DNA from: Pseudomonadota bacterium
GTDB taxonomy: Bacteria > Bdellovibrionota_C > UBA2361 > OMII01
DNA: 39,553 nt
Direction: 5' to 3'
NCBI GenBank assembly: GCA_900299035.1
Contig: OMIG01000107.1
Coordinates: 1-39,553 of the forward strand
The notes beneath the pieces were generated by a model that was not told the DNA's origin, searched no databases, and was given only the letters and a program-made list of their open reading frames with translations. Every line of letters begins with the position of its first letter. The first letter of the stretch is position 1. The position numbers were made by a program, and so were the translations under genes. Positions 15,067 through 23,773 of this stretch are shown here, piece after piece.

Positions 15067-16695
15067 CTAGCGTAAGAGCTGGTCTATCAGCTCCATTCTC
15101 TCGCGGTAGCTGACCGCTTGGGCGTCGAAATCTGCCTCGGGACGGAGACGCCGGAATACGTCTCGCAGCATCGGCAGGTGGTGAATCCCGTGGCCCGGCA
15201 TCATCTCTAGCTCGAGCCGCCTTCGCATTAGGTCTTCGAGCGTCTCTGCCTGCTCGGTCTGTAGGGCGATCTCGGCTTCGAGCGCGAGCTGCCTATCTGA
15301 GCTGGTTGAGGCTAGTTCGCAACAGCTTTCAAGCAGCCGCTTGCCGTACCGAGATGTGAGGCGGAGCTGATCGGAAGCAGAGCTGCCTCTGAGCAGCTCT
15401 TGGACTCGCAGCTCCTCATCAGGCGACATGCTGCCGGGCAGCTTTTTGAGCGACTCGTTTGACTGAAGCGCTTCCATGTCGAGCTCGCGGCCCAACAGCC
15501 TCGCTGCTTCGTGCAGCCCCTCAACGGCTGTCCACCACGCAGTAGTGTACTTTCCGCCGCTGAGGGAGAGGACTCCATCGCTAGCCAACCAGATGTGTTT
15601 GCGAGAGAGGGCCGAGGATTCGGAGCTAGAGCTGCGCAAGGGCAGCGTACGGATCCCTGCGTAGCAGTAGCACGCATTCTCCCGACGAAGACCTGCGTCT
15701 GGGATGTCTCGCTCAAGTCGTGAGAGGATCTCATCGATCTCATCTTTCGACGGCAATGGGTCTAGCGGTAATGCATCCACCTCTCGCTCAGTGGTCCCGA
15801 CCAGCGTGCCAGCAGGATGCGGCCAGACGAAGTAGTAGCGAGCTTTGCCTTCCATCGGCAAAAACAGGCTCGGGCCCGTCCATGGCTTGGCGAAGACAAT
15901 GTGCGCCCCACGGCTGAAGCGCAGCCGTGGCGGCTGAGCGGCGAGCTGCTGCGCGAGCTCTGAGACCCAAGGGCCGGAGCAATTAACGACCAGACGAGCC
16001 TGTAAAGAAATCGATCGGCCGGAGAGCGTGTCTCGCGCCGATACGATTGAGGTGCCATCAAGCGAGCGAACGCGAGACAAGACTTCGCAGTAGTTGAGGC
16101 AGCTCGCGCCGAGACGTCTTGCGCCAAGGATGTTCTCGATGACGAGGCGAGTGTCACTCATTATTCCGTCAGTGTAGGCGAAGCAGCCCATCAGGTCTGC
16201 GCGCGAGCTGTTGAAGCCCGGGAAGGCAAGCTTTGCTCTCGGAATCCAGCGGTGACGACGGTCCCGACGCTTCAACATCAGGTCGTACAGAAAGAGCCCG
16301 AGCGAGAGCTTCCACCTAAAAACATGCCGTCCCGCAGGAACTGGAATCAGAAATTCCTGGGGCTTCACCAGGTGTCCTACGTGCTCAAACAGGTCGTCTC
16401 TAGCCTTGATGCCCTCGAATACCTGCTGAAAATCGAGCATCTCGAGGTAGCGAAGGCCGCCGTGGGCCATCTTCGAGCTGCGGCTTGAGGTGGCCCCTCC
16501 GAAGTCAGCCCGTTCGAGGAGCGCAACTGAGAAGCCGCTGGCGGCCGCAAGCCGTGCTAGCACAGCGCCGTGAATGCCGCCGCCTACGATTGCGAGGTCG
16601 AGAGGTTGGCTGCGGTCGAGCAAAGCGAGCTGGGCGCTGCGAGTCGCACAGTCAGCACTGTCCGCAATTATTTGTGATGGAGAGTGTTCGGCCAC
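15067..16695 (-). CDS. glpD: Aerobic glycerol-3-phosphate dehydrogenase GlpD
   Basis: A 542-residue FAD-dependent glycerol-3-phosphate dehydrogenase, which oxidises sn-glycerol-3-phosphate to dihydroxyacetone phosphate at the membrane and passes electrons to quinone. The dinucleotide fold LAIVGGGIHG lies at 34-43. It is followed by SSRSSKMAHGGLRYLE, the FAYTDGIMSDTRLV substrate region, RLVVNCSGPWV, HIVFAKPWTGPSLFLP and the C-terminal LSLSGGKYTT. Annotated from GTG 16695, with about 30 residues before the FAD fold; no good Shine-Dalgarno is visible, so the start is the least certain part. No glpK, glpF or regulator is adjacent. Its 3' end faces the 60-bp palindrome. Confidence 0.95.
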   Translation of the reverse strand: MAEHSPSQIIADSADCATRSAQLALLDRSQPLDLAIVGGGIHGAVLARLAAASGFSVALLERADFGGATSSRSSKMAHGGLRYLEMLDFQQVFEGIKARDDLFEHVGHLVKPQEFLIPVPAGRHVFRWKLSLGLFLYDLMLKRRDRRHRWIPRAKLAFPGFNSSRADLMGCFAYTDGIMSDTRLVIENILGARRLGASCLNYCEVLSRVRSLDGTSIVSARDTLSGRSISLQARLVVNCSGPWVSELAQQLAAQPPRLRFSRGAHIVFAKPWTGPSLFLPMEGKARYYFVWPHPAGTLVGTTEREVDALPLDPLPSKDEIDEILSRLERDIPDAGLRRENACYCYAGIRTLPLRSSSSESSALSRKHIWLASDGVLSLSGGKYTTAWWTAVEGLHEAARLLGRELDMEALQSNESLKKLPGSMSPDEELRVQELLRGSSASDQLRLTSRYGKRLLESCCELASTSSDRQLALEAEIALQTEQAETLEDLMRRRLELEMMPGHGIHHLPMLRDVFRRLRPEADFDAQAVSYRERMELIDQLLR

Positions 16696-16768
16696 GTCAA
16701 ACAGTTTGGACGGGGCATGGAATTATCGAAAGAGGGGATTGCAAGAACCTTCAAGGGTCACGAAGTGC

Positions 16769-16824
16769 AAAAAGGCGAAGGGCACATCATCCGTCGGCGG
16801 TGCCGGGAAGATGTGCCCTTCGCC
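16769..16824 (-). terminator. Rho-independent terminator of the HTH gene
   Basis: Perfect 15-bp stem: 16774-16788 pairs with 16810-16824. On the minus strand it is followed by TTTTT (16773-16769). It ends the small HTH gene at 16870-17124, separating it from glpD on the same strand. Confidence 0.85.
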
Positions 16825-16869
16825 TTGATAAGCTACAGCCTGAGAGGACCGTTGCAGCGCAACGGGCTC

Positions 16870-17124
16870 TTACGAGGCAAGCTTAACGTGGTCGCCAGCG
16901 TTGGAAGCCGCTTTCTTGACGCCAGTCTTGGACGGGAAGAAGTCCTCTGGGATGTCGCCAATCAGCTTCTCAACCGACTCGCGCTTAACGCGCCAGTCTG
17001 AGCCAAGCTTGAAGCCATCAATCGTTCCCGCCTTGATCAGGTCGTAGACCTTCGGGCGGTGAATACGAAGAAGCTTGGCAACTTCCTTTACAGTGAGCAG
17101 AAGGGGCTGCGGTGCATTTGTCAT
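16870..17124 (-). CDS. Small excisionase/MerR-type helix-turn-helix DNA-binding protein
   Basis: An 84-residue protein made mainly of one winged-helix domain: LLTVKEVAKLLRIHRPKVYDLIKAGTIDGFKLGSDWRVKRESVEKLI (about residues 9-55), the hallmark of the helix_turn_helix_17/excisionase family. A basic tail follows. Such proteins bind short DNA sites as regulators; the family name does not imply an integrated element here, since no integrase or att repeats are seen. GAGAGG precedes ATG 17124 on the minus strand. It is monocistronic with its own strong terminator and diverges from the glycosyltransferase-K+ channel pair, so that promoter region is a reasonable target. Confidence 0.88.
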   Translation of the reverse strand: MTNAPQPLLLTVKEVAKLLRIHRPKVYDLIKAGTIDGFKLGSDWRVKRESVEKLIGDIPEDFFPSKTGVKKAASNAGDHVKLAS

Positions 17125-17253
17125 ACTCTAGTCCTCTCGATTAACAACCGGCCAAACAACACACTAGCCAGTTGACAAGAGGGTTATGGTAGTAGGCTGT
17201 TCGTATGTGACTTTTATTTGCTGCAAAGAGCTAAGATAGTGAGGTTCCAAGCT

Positions 17254-17279
17254 TTTAGATCCCTTTAGGGTTATCTAAA
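17254..17279. promoter_or_regulatory. AT-rich palindrome, possible operator
   Basis: TTTAGAT (17254-17260) and ATCTAAA (17273-17279) flank an inner CCC-TTTA-GGG, giving a near-perfect palindrome in an AT-rich patch. It lies between the HTH gene and the divergent glycosyltransferase, so it is a candidate binding site for the HTH protein. It could instead be an RNA hairpin. Confidence 0.4.
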
Positions 17280-17385
17280 TGTGAGGCATACTTGAAGCCC
17301 GTTTTGGCGGTTTTTTGAGCTGTTGTAGGGGTGTCTAGATCGAGCGCTCCTAAGCAGCTGAGATCGCTACTACTATCGACTTCTA

Positions 17386-18609
17386 ATGAGCCGCAAAAGT
17401 TACTGTTTTGTTGTGCCCCGCTTCTTTGAGGGGATCGCCGGTGGGGCAGAGACTCTGGTCGGAGGACTAGCGCATGCACTCGCCTCTCGCGGTGATACGG
17501 TCGAGATAGTCACCACGTGTGCGCGCGATAATCGCACCTGGGCTAACGAACTTCCGGCTGGTGAGGTCTCAGTAGACGGACTGAAGGTCACGAGATTTCC
17601 GGTAGACCCGCGCAACCTCGATGCTTGGGTGCCGATTCAGCTTGCTATCTCCGAGGGCAAGCCAGTCACTGTTGCTGATCAGCTAACATGGATGTCAGAG
17701 AGCGTTAGTTCCAAGTCGCTGTACTCATACTTGGTGAACAACTCGGCGCGCTTCGACCTGTCCTTTTTTGGGCCGTACCTGTTTGGCACCACGTTCTGGG
17801 GTGCGATGCTAAATCCCGCAAAGAGCGTGCTCATCCCTTGCTTGCATGATGAATCGTATGCATACCTCGACGTGGTAGCCTCGATGTTTCGGCAGGTGAG
17901 GGGTTGCTTGTTCAACGCCTTGCCAGAGATGCATCTCGCCCGATCGCTATACGGCGACATCCCAGGTGATGTCGTTGGAATGGGCTTTGAGCCGCCGGAC
18001 AGAGGCTACGTGGAGCAGCTTCAGCCCTTCTTCTCAGACAACTCGCCGTACATCCTCTACCTGGGACGAAAAGAGACGGGCAAGAACGTACATGCTCTCA
18101 TCGACTACTTCTGCACCGCAAAAGATGAGGGCTCTCTTCCGAGAGAGGTGAAGCTGGTGATTCTTGGCGGAGGTAGCTTTGAAGATTTACACCGTAGCTC
18201 GGCGCTCTCGCGTGGCGACATTCTTGACCTTCCGCATGTAGATGAGCGCGACAAGCAGCGGCTCCTGCGGCACGCTCTCTACCTGTGCCAACCCTCGACC
18301 AATGAGTCTTTCTCGATCGTGATCATGGAGGCGTGGATGGTTGGCACTCCAGTCGTTGTTCATGGCAAGTGCCCTGTTACGCGGCATCACGTGGTTGAAT
18401 CACGCGGAGGCCTCTACTTTAGCTCTTCGGGAGATCTAGGGGCCGTGACATCTTTCTACTTAGAGCACCCGGAGGTTCGGCGCGCACATGCAGACGCTGG
18501 ACGCAGCTACGTACAGTCTGAGTATTCCTGGAGCGCGACAATCAGGCGATTTGATGCGGCCGTGTCGACGATCCTCCGAGCGAGGCTGGGAGTAGTGCCG
18601 GGACTATGA
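17386..18609 (+). CDS. GT-B glycosyltransferase, GT4-like
   Basis: A 407-residue glycosyltransferase of the GT-B fold. The N-terminal half opens with CFVVPRFFEGIAGGAETLVGGLAHALASRGDTVEIVT, the Gly-Gly-Ala-Glu acceptor-side loop of GT4 enzymes. The C-terminal half has SPYILYLGRKETGKNV, VILGGG and the donor-binding E-x7-E pair (E307 and E315) in NESFSIVIMEAW. It probably transfers a sugar from a nucleotide-sugar to a cell-surface or soluble acceptor; donor and acceptor are unknown. No Shine-Dalgarno is visible, but a TACTAT hexamer (17371-17376) lies 9 nt before ATG 17386. Its stop overlaps the K+ channel start by 4 nt, so the two proteins are co-translated. Confidence 0.85.
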   Translation: MSRKSYCFVVPRFFEGIAGGAETLVGGLAHALASRGDTVEIVTTCARDNRTWANELPAGEVSVDGLKVTRFPVDPRNLDAWVPIQLAISEGKPVTVADQLTWMSESVSSKSLYSYLVNNSARFDLSFFGPYLFGTTFWGAMLNPAKSVLIPCLHDESYAYLDVVASMFRQVRGCLFNALPEMHLARSLYGDIPGDVVGMGFEPPDRGYVEQLQPFFSDNSPYILYLGRKETGKNVHALIDYFCTAKDEGSLPREVKLVILGGGSFEDLHRSSALSRGDILDLPHVDERDKQRLLRHALYLCQPSTNESFSIVIMEAWMVGTPVVVHGKCPVTRHHVVESRGGLYFSSSGDLGAVTSFYLEHPEVRRAHADAGRSYVQSEYSWSATIRRFDAAVSTILRARLGVVPGL

Positions 18610-19646
18610 AGCTCGCAGGTGGCCAAGAAATCGAGGCTAACCCCCGCCCGGACCAGCGCCAGGAGTTCATAACCTACCTGCTCCTAATAGCGCTCGTGTT
18701 CGCTTTGGGCACGTTTGGCTACGTGTTGATCGAGGGGTGGCCGGTCTTTGACGCCTTCTACATGACAACTATCACCCTCGCCACAATCGGGTACGGCGAG
18801 ACGCACGAGCTCTCGACAGCCGGCAGGGCATTCACCATCCTGCTCATCTTTCTCGGTGTCGGGATAGGCACAGTGGTCGTTGGCGCAGCGACGAAGCTTG
18901 TTATCGAGCGGCAATTCTCGAGAATGTTCGACAGGAGAAGGAAGATGGCGGAAAAAATCGAAGGGCTCTCGGGCCACACGATATTCTGTGGATTTAGCAG
19001 GCTAGGCGGCCTTGCAGCTGAAGAGCTGCGCAAGGCAGGAACCACCGTTGTCGTGATTGAGACCAATAGTGTGCGGGCAGATGAAGCCGAGCGCCTTGGC
19101 TTCTTCGTAGTGCGTGGTGACGCGACCCTCGATGAGTCCCTCAACAAGGCGGGCGTTGCGCGGGCCGCCAGGCTGGTGTCGCTCTTGCCCCGAGACTCAG
19201 ATAACCTGTACGTGATCTTGATGGCACGGGAGATCAATCCGTCGCTCTACATCGTCAGCCGCGCCGAAGACGACGTCGGAGAGACGCGCCTCAAGCGAGC
19301 CGGGGTAGACAAGCTCATCTCGACCTACCGCCTTGCCGCACGCAAGCTCTCTGATGCGCTCGTGCGCCCCTTCATCACAGACTTCTTTGAGGTAGGCGGC
19401 GCAGGGAGTGAGGGGTGGCGTATTGAGGAGATCCGAGTGCCGCCCAGCTCCCCAATCTGCGGGCAGTCGCTCAAAGACCTATCGTTGCGCCAGAGCACCC
19501 ACGTCGGCATCGCCGCGGTTGTCTCCCCCTCTGGAGACCTCGAGGTGAATCCAGGAGGAGCTACCGTTCTCATGCCGGGCGCAACGCTGATAGCGATTGG
19601 CTGGAAGCGAGATATAGAGAAGCTTGAGCACATGGTGCTTGGCTAG
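18606..19646 (+). CDS. K+ channel with RCK (TrkA-N/TrkA-C) domains
   Basis: A 346-residue MthK/Kch-like channel. A first membrane helix (about 22-42) leads to a pore loop with the K+ selectivity filter TIGYG (60-64) and a second helix (about 75-95). This is followed by a RCK/TrkA-N Rossmann domain beginning HTIFCGFSRLGG (the usual GxGxxG has Ser at the middle Gly), with VVVIETN and VVRGDAT, and a TrkA-C domain (about 260-346). It conducts K+ across the inner membrane under ligand or nucleotide control of the RCK ring. ATG 18606 overlaps the upstream glycosyltransferase stop (ATGA), implying translational coupling. Confidence 0.93.
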   Translation: MKLAGGQEIEANPRPDQRQEFITYLLLIALVFALGTFGYVLIEGWPVFDAFYMTTITLATIGYGETHELSTAGRAFTILLIFLGVGIGTVVVGAATKLVIERQFSRMFDRRRKMAEKIEGLSGHTIFCGFSRLGGLAAEELRKAGTTVVVIETNSVRADEAERLGFFVVRGDATLDESLNKAGVARAARLVSLLPRDSDNLYVILMAREINPSLYIVSRAEDDVGETRLKRAGVDKLISTYRLAARKLSDALVRPFITDFFEVGGAGSEGWRIEEIRVPPSSPICGQSLKDLSLRQSTHVGIAAVVSPSGDLEVNPGGATVLMPGATLIAIGWKRDIEKLEHMVLG

Positions 19647-19732
19647 AGTTGGCTCTGGATTTGCCCCCGGCCAGCTCTTTTTGGGACACCCGCCGTAATT
19701 TTAGGAAATCAGTTGGCGCTTTCTTGCGCGCT

Positions 19733-19750
19733 ACGCTGTGTTCAACGCAG
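19733..19750. repeat. TTCAACGCAG-type element
   Basis: ACGCTGTGTTCAACGCAG, nearly identical to the element at 19887-19909 (one base different over the shared part) and related to the inverted repeat at 14907-14932. Confidence 0.5.
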
Positions 19751-19846
19751 CTTTGGACTGCTGCCCGCAAAATTTGCCAAGCCGAAAGCCCGACTGAAAC
19801 CCGACACTTACCCCATTCCCTCAAAGCCGCCGCACATCACCCGCCT

Positions 19847-19873
19847 GCGCGAGTTCTCTGAGACTTTGTGGGG
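19847..19873. repeat. TCTCTGAGA repeat, copy C
   Basis: GCGCGAGTTCTCTGAGACTT followed by TGTGGGG, matching one arm of the palindrome at 14976-15035 with few changes. The opposite arm is not intact, though a CAAAG remnant lies upstream. Confidence 0.6.
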
Positions 19874-19886
19874 AGTGGTAGGGGGC

Positions 19887-19909
19887 AACGCTGTGTTTAA
19901 CGCAGCGTT
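19887..19909. repeat. Inverted repeat AACGCTG/CAGCGTT
   Basis: AACGCTG (19887-19893) pairs with CAGCGTT (19903-19909) around a 9-nt loop containing TTTAACG. Same family as 14907-14932 and 19733-19750. Confidence 0.55.
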
Positions 19910-20002
19910 GGGTACGGGCTGGGCGAGGGTGTTGAGGCTGTAACTCGCGAAAAGAAGGGCGGTTAGCTCATGTGTTAAAGCGCGCCGACATGCCGCCGCT
20001 TA

Positions 20003-20050
20003 GCGCGAAGTCTCTGAGACTTTGGGGGACGCGGTCTCTGAGACGAGGGG
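20003..20050. repeat. TCTCTGAGA repeat, copies D1 and D2 in tandem
   Basis: Two direct copies: GCGCGAAGTCTCTGAGACTT continuing with TGGGGG (20003-20028), and GCGGTCTCTGAGACGAGGGG (20031-20050). They abut the stop codon of the MFS gene. Confidence 0.6.
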
Positions 20051-20051
20051 G

Positions 20052-21236
20052 TTATTGGGTGGCTTGGCGGGGATAGGCGAGGAAGCAGGCTAGTCCGACG
20101 ACGGAGACTCCAATTGCCATCGCTGCCAAGGCGTAGGAGAGCGAGAGGGCATCTGCGAGGTAGCCGAGCAGTGGCGAAAAGGCGGCGAAGAGCAGCGAGG
20201 AGAGCATGTTCTTGACTGACAGGACGGTTGCTCGCGTGGCGGACTCGATGCGCGTGTGGATCATGTGGTCGGTTGAAACGAAGAAGATGCCGCTCGCGAA
20301 GCTCTGAGAGAGGAGGAACAGGGCTCCAAGTATCCATGGGCAGGAGGCTTCTCCCGCCAGCGTCAGTCCTAGCAACAGGGGCGGGATGAGCAGGATAGAC
20401 TTTGCGCTAAGCCGCCGCTCGAGCCATGCGACGGCGCTGCCGCCGTACCCGCCCGCCACTCCGGTGAGAGCGTACAGCACGCCGAACCACGCCACGGGGA
20501 CGCCGATGCTCGTGAGGTATGGCTGCCAGAACCAGAATGCGGTCCCGAAGAAAAGCCAGACCGACACGGCGTACATCACGAAGAAGCGGGCGTGAGAGCG
20601 GAAGACCGTCTTGAGGCTCTCTTGCAGGTGGCTGAAGACGGAGTCTGGCCGCGCATGGTTTGCGACCTTGGGTTCAGTGATGAAGAGCGCGCTCACGAAA
20701 GCGAGAGCAACCAAGGCTTCCCAGCACCACCAGGCGAGAGAGGGATTAATCGCCCCGAGCGCACCGCCGCCCAGCGACGCCGCTAGGCCGGTGTAGCCGG
20801 ACCACTTTCGCAGCTTGCCGTTTAGCCGCGTGTACTCATCCTCGCGCTTCATCGCCTTGAGCGAGTCAAAAAAGAGAGCCTCGTCGGCTCCAGAGCGCAG
20901 GGCGCCGCTGAGCCCGCCCAAGAAGGAGGCGGAGTACAGCACCCACAGATTGTCGGAAAGGATGAACAGCGGGTTGCAAACGAGCCCGAGGGCGAGGCTC
21001 GTCACAATGCTAAACTTTCGCCCTAGACGGTCAGCGAGAATGCCGGTGGGCAGCTCAAGAACCAGGGCCGTGATTGAGCCGACAGACTGAATCACAAAAA
21101 ACTGGGTGAGCGAGATGCCTTTATTCAGGAAGAGCAGGGTGAACACCACGAGGTGTGGCTGCGTGCTCCACAGGAGCAGGCTCAGGAACAGTGCTCGGAA
21201 ACCCCGTTCAGAATCTTTATTGGAGAGGGCGTTCAT
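20052..21236 (-). CDS. MFS transporter
   Basis: A 394-residue major facilitator superfamily protein with about 11-12 hydrophobic segments. The loop between helices 2 and 3 has the MFS signature in LELPTGILADRLGRKFS. Further segments include FLGGLSGALRSGADEALFFDSL, the latter resembling the DEA-x-x-x-DS motif of some efflux or orphan MFS groups. It moves a small solute across the inner membrane; the substrate is unknown. A TAGGCT-like hexamer on the minus strand (21249-21244) ends 7 nt before ATG 21236 and there is at best a weak Shine-Dalgarno. Tandem repeats D1/D2 adjoin its 3' end. It diverges from the TPP-riboswitch locus, but nothing links it to thiamin directly. Confidence 0.88.
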   Translation of the reverse strand: MNALSNKDSERGFRALFLSLLLWSTQPHLVVFTLLFLNKGISLTQFFVIQSVGSITALVLELPTGILADRLGRKFSIVTSLALGLVCNPLFILSDNLWVLYSASFLGGLSGALRSGADEALFFDSLKAMKREDEYTRLNGKLRKWSGYTGLAASLGGGALGAINPSLAWWCWEALVALAFVSALFITEPKVANHARPDSVFSHLQESLKTVFRSHARFFVMYAVSVWLFFGTAFWFWQPYLTSIGVPVAWFGVLYALTGVAGGYGGSAVAWLERRLSAKSILLIPPLLLGLTLAGEASCPWILGALFLLSQSFASGIFFVSTDHMIHTRIESATRATVLSVKNMLSSLLFAAFSPLLGYLADALSLSYALAAMAIGVSVVGLACFLAYPRQATQ

Positions 21237-21375
21237 TCCGCTAAGCCTAAACCAGCGCTATGGCTCTGGCACTCCCCAAAAAGAGCGGCCAATTGGCTCG
21301 CCGCAGCGTATCGGCAACATTCCGGCCACAGAGCTTGAGTTTTAGCTCGGCCTGCGCTACCTCTTTCGACCAGCA

Positions 21376-21463
21376 ACCCAGGGGAGGCCAGCAGTTTGGC
21401 CTGAGACGCTCATGACGGGCGAGACCCTTTGAACCTGAGACGGATAATACCGGCGTAGGGAGA
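21376..21463 (+). promoter_or_regulatory. TPP riboswitch (THI element)
   Basis: The conserved TPP-riboswitch core is present in order: AGGCC/GGCCT stem (21385-21389 with 21398-21402), CTGAGA (21401-21406), ACCCTTTGAACCTGA (21424-21438), CGGATAATACCGG (21441-21453), then GCGTAGGGA. It binds thiamin pyrophosphate. The 3' end runs straight into AGGGAGAGG, which is also the Shine-Dalgarno of the receptor gene, and ATG follows 6 nt after the aptamer. Ligand binding would thus hide the ribosome site, giving translational repression when TPP is plentiful. The exact P1 pairs are not certain by eye. Confidence 0.93.
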
Positions 21464-21469
21464 GGAATC

Positions 21470-23611
21470 ATGTTCGGCCTTGCATTTTTCTTTAGGCGCG
21501 TGCCGCGCTCGACCGGCTTCTCATTAGCTACTCTCGTGTTTGGACTCCTTTCGCCGCTAGGAGACCAGCCAGCTGCCCAAGAGCTCGACTACTCACAAGA
21601 CCAGCCAGCCACAGAGCTCTTCATCAACGGCGCGCCATTTCAGGCGCCCCTGATCGATGTGCCAGAGAGCGCGACGGTGGTTCAGGAAGAGCGCATGATC
21701 GAGAAGGGAGAGAACAACTTCCAGAACGAGATCGAGGCGATTCCCAACATGATGTACTCCGGAGGAACCTCGCGCCCTCGCTTCTTGCTGATTCGCGGAA
21801 TAGGAGAAGTTGAGCAGTACGAGGGGGCTCCCAACCCTTCAGTGGCCACCATCATCGATGACATAGATTTTAGCGGCCTCGGCATCGTGGCGCCGATGTT
21901 CGACGTCGAGCAGGTGGAAGTCTTGCGCGGTCCGCAGGGCATCCGCTTCGGCTCAAGCGCCCTGGCCGGCGCGCTCAACGTTCGTTCGCACAACCCGACC
22001 GAGTTCACGACAGGGCGCCTTGAGGTGATGGGAGGCAACGACGACCTGCTCGCCGGCGGCGTTGCTGCCGGCGGCGCCGTGCCCGGCAGCGACGGCAAGC
22101 TACAGCTCCGCATCTCGGCATTCACGACGCAGAGCGACGGCTTTCGGCACAACCTGTACTACGACCGCTACAACACCAACCAGCGCGATGAGTCGATCCT
22201 GCGTCTCAAAGCCCGGTACCGGCAGTCAGGCAGGCTCTGGTACGACCTCGCGCTGTGGGGAACACAGGCGAGCAACGGCTTCGACGCATTCGCTATCGAC
22301 AATTCCCGCAACACGCAGTCCGACCGCCCCGGCCAGGACGCGACCCAGTCACGCGCCGGCTCATTCAAGATAACGTCGCGCCTCTCAAGCGCCACAAAGC
22401 TGGAAGCGATCACGACAGCCGCCCGGACGCGCATCAACTACAGCTTCGACGGCGACTGGGGCAACAACCCGTTCTGGGCTCCGTACGACCCGTACGACTA
22501 CTTCTCCGACTCCAGCAGAGTGAGACGAATGGTGGCGGAAGAGCTGCGCTTCAGCTCCGATGACCCGCTCTACGAGCACGGCGAGAAATGGCGATGGATC
22601 GGGGGAGCCTACTTCCAGCGACTGACCGAGGGCACGTCCACCACCGAGTCCTCAAACGGCGAGCCGTACGACTACCTCAAGAGCGACTACGCTGCGAACC
22701 AGGGCTCAGTGTTCGGCGATGTGGAGATGCCGCTCGGGGGCGGCGCGAGCCTCTCGACAGGCTTGCGTGTGGAGCAGCGTGGAGCGAGCTACTCAGACAC
22801 CACCGGGTCCGAGTTCACTCCGAACTACACCATGCTCGGCGGGGCGGTGACCCTGCAGCAAGATGTAACCGAGTCGTTGCGCAGCTACGCCACCGCGTCA
22901 CGTGGCTACAAGGGCGGTGGCTTCAACGCTGGACCGAGTGTGCCGTCGCAAGATCGACAGTACGACCCTGAGTACCTGTGGAACCTCGAGGTCGGGCTCA
23001 AAGGCGTATTCATGCAGCGGCGCCTCGAGACGAACCTCGCAATTTTCCACGACCTGCGCCAAGACACGCAGCTCAAGTTTGCGATCCAGGACAATCCCGA
23101 TGACCCGCTGTCTTTCACGTACGTGACAGACAGCTCTGGGCGCGGACAGAGCACAGGCCTGGAGCTTGAGAACGCCTTTCATGCCACGCCGTGGCTCGAC
23201 CTCTTCGCGTCGGGTTCGCTCATGGCTTCTGAGTACACGCAGGTGCCGAGTGCCGCGCAGTACCTTGAGGGGAGGGCGTTTTCGTACGCCCCGCCGTACC
23301 AGTACTCCGCCGGCACCCGTATGCTGCTGGGCGGAGGGGCGTTCCTGCGCATCGAAGAGACCGGCAAGGGGAGCTACTACTTCGATGATTCCAACGACCA
23401 GAAGAGCAACGCGTACAACCTCTTCAATGCCACCCTCGGGTGGGAGCATGAGGGGCTCAAGGTTCTCCTCTGGAGCAGGAACCTCTTTAACCAGGTGTAC
23501 GCGGTGCGGGGCTTCTACTTCGGAAACGAGCCACCCGACTACCCCAATAAGCTCTACATCCAGCAGGGTGACCCTCGTGCGTATGGAGCAACGGTGACCT
23601 ACGTTTTTTAG
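21470..23611 (+). CDS. TonB-dependent outer-membrane receptor, probable thiamin uptake
   Basis: A 713-residue TonB-dependent receptor. A signal peptide (about residues 1-38, ending near QPAAQ) precedes a plug domain (VPESATVVQEERMIEKG, FLLIRGIGEVEQYEG, VEQVEVLRGPQGIRFGSSALAGALNV). A 22-stranded type beta-barrel follows, ending YGATVTYVF; the terminal Phe is the usual barrel-assembly signal. Such receptors import scarce ligands across the outer membrane using TonB energy. The TPP riboswitch directly upstream and the PnuT-like permease downstream argue that the ligand is thiamin or a thiamin precursor. No TonB, ExbB or ExbD gene is in the window. Confidence 0.93.
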   Translation: MFGLAFFFRRVPRSTGFSLATLVFGLLSPLGDQPAAQELDYSQDQPATELFINGAPFQAPLIDVPESATVVQEERMIEKGENNFQNEIEAIPNMMYSGGTSRPRFLLIRGIGEVEQYEGAPNPSVATIIDDIDFSGLGIVAPMFDVEQVEVLRGPQGIRFGSSALAGALNVRSHNPTEFTTGRLEVMGGNDDLLAGGVAAGGAVPGSDGKLQLRISAFTTQSDGFRHNLYYDRYNTNQRDESILRLKARYRQSGRLWYDLALWGTQASNGFDAFAIDNSRNTQSDRPGQDATQSRAGSFKITSRLSSATKLEAITTAARTRINYSFDGDWGNNPFWAPYDPYDYFSDSSRVRRMVAEELRFSSDDPLYEHGEKWRWIGGAYFQRLTEGTSTTESSNGEPYDYLKSDYAANQGSVFGDVEMPLGGGASLSTGLRVEQRGASYSDTTGSEFTPNYTMLGGAVTLQQDVTESLRSYATASRGYKGGGFNAGPSVPSQDRQYDPEYLWNLEVGLKGVFMQRRLETNLAIFHDLRQDTQLKFAIQDNPDDPLSFTYVTDSSGRGQSTGLELENAFHATPWLDLFASGSLMASEYTQVPSAAQYLEGRAFSYAPPYQYSAGTRMLLGGGAFLRIEETGKGSYYFDDSNDQKSNAYNLFNATLGWEHEGLKVLLWSRNLFNQVYAVRGFYFGNEPPDYPNKLYIQQGDPRAYGATVTYVF

Positions 23612-23773
23612 GGCATTAGGGGCAGGGTTGCAGGTGCAAGATGAAGGGGAGCCGCTGCCTTTGGCTCGGAAAAGTCCCCGTGTGGCAGGTTGAGAGCTTG
23701 TTGATGGCGAAATATTCCGGAAGCTGCGCTACAGTGCGGCGGCGATGAAGGGAGTGAGGATAAGAACCGCAGT

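Larger units (their letters stand above)
19647..20051. other. Intergenic region rich in short repeats
   Basis: A 405-nt gap between the K+ channel and the converging MFS gene, with no supported gene. It holds two TTTAACGCAG-type elements (19733-19750 and 19887-19909) and three TCTCTGAGA cores (19847-19873, 20003-20028, 20031-20050), listed separately. It looks like an accumulation site for the repeat family. Confidence 0.6.

Noticed and set aside
16870-17124. Excisionase of an integrated element.
   Set aside because: No integrase, att repeats or phage genes nearby; the family also includes ordinary small regulators.
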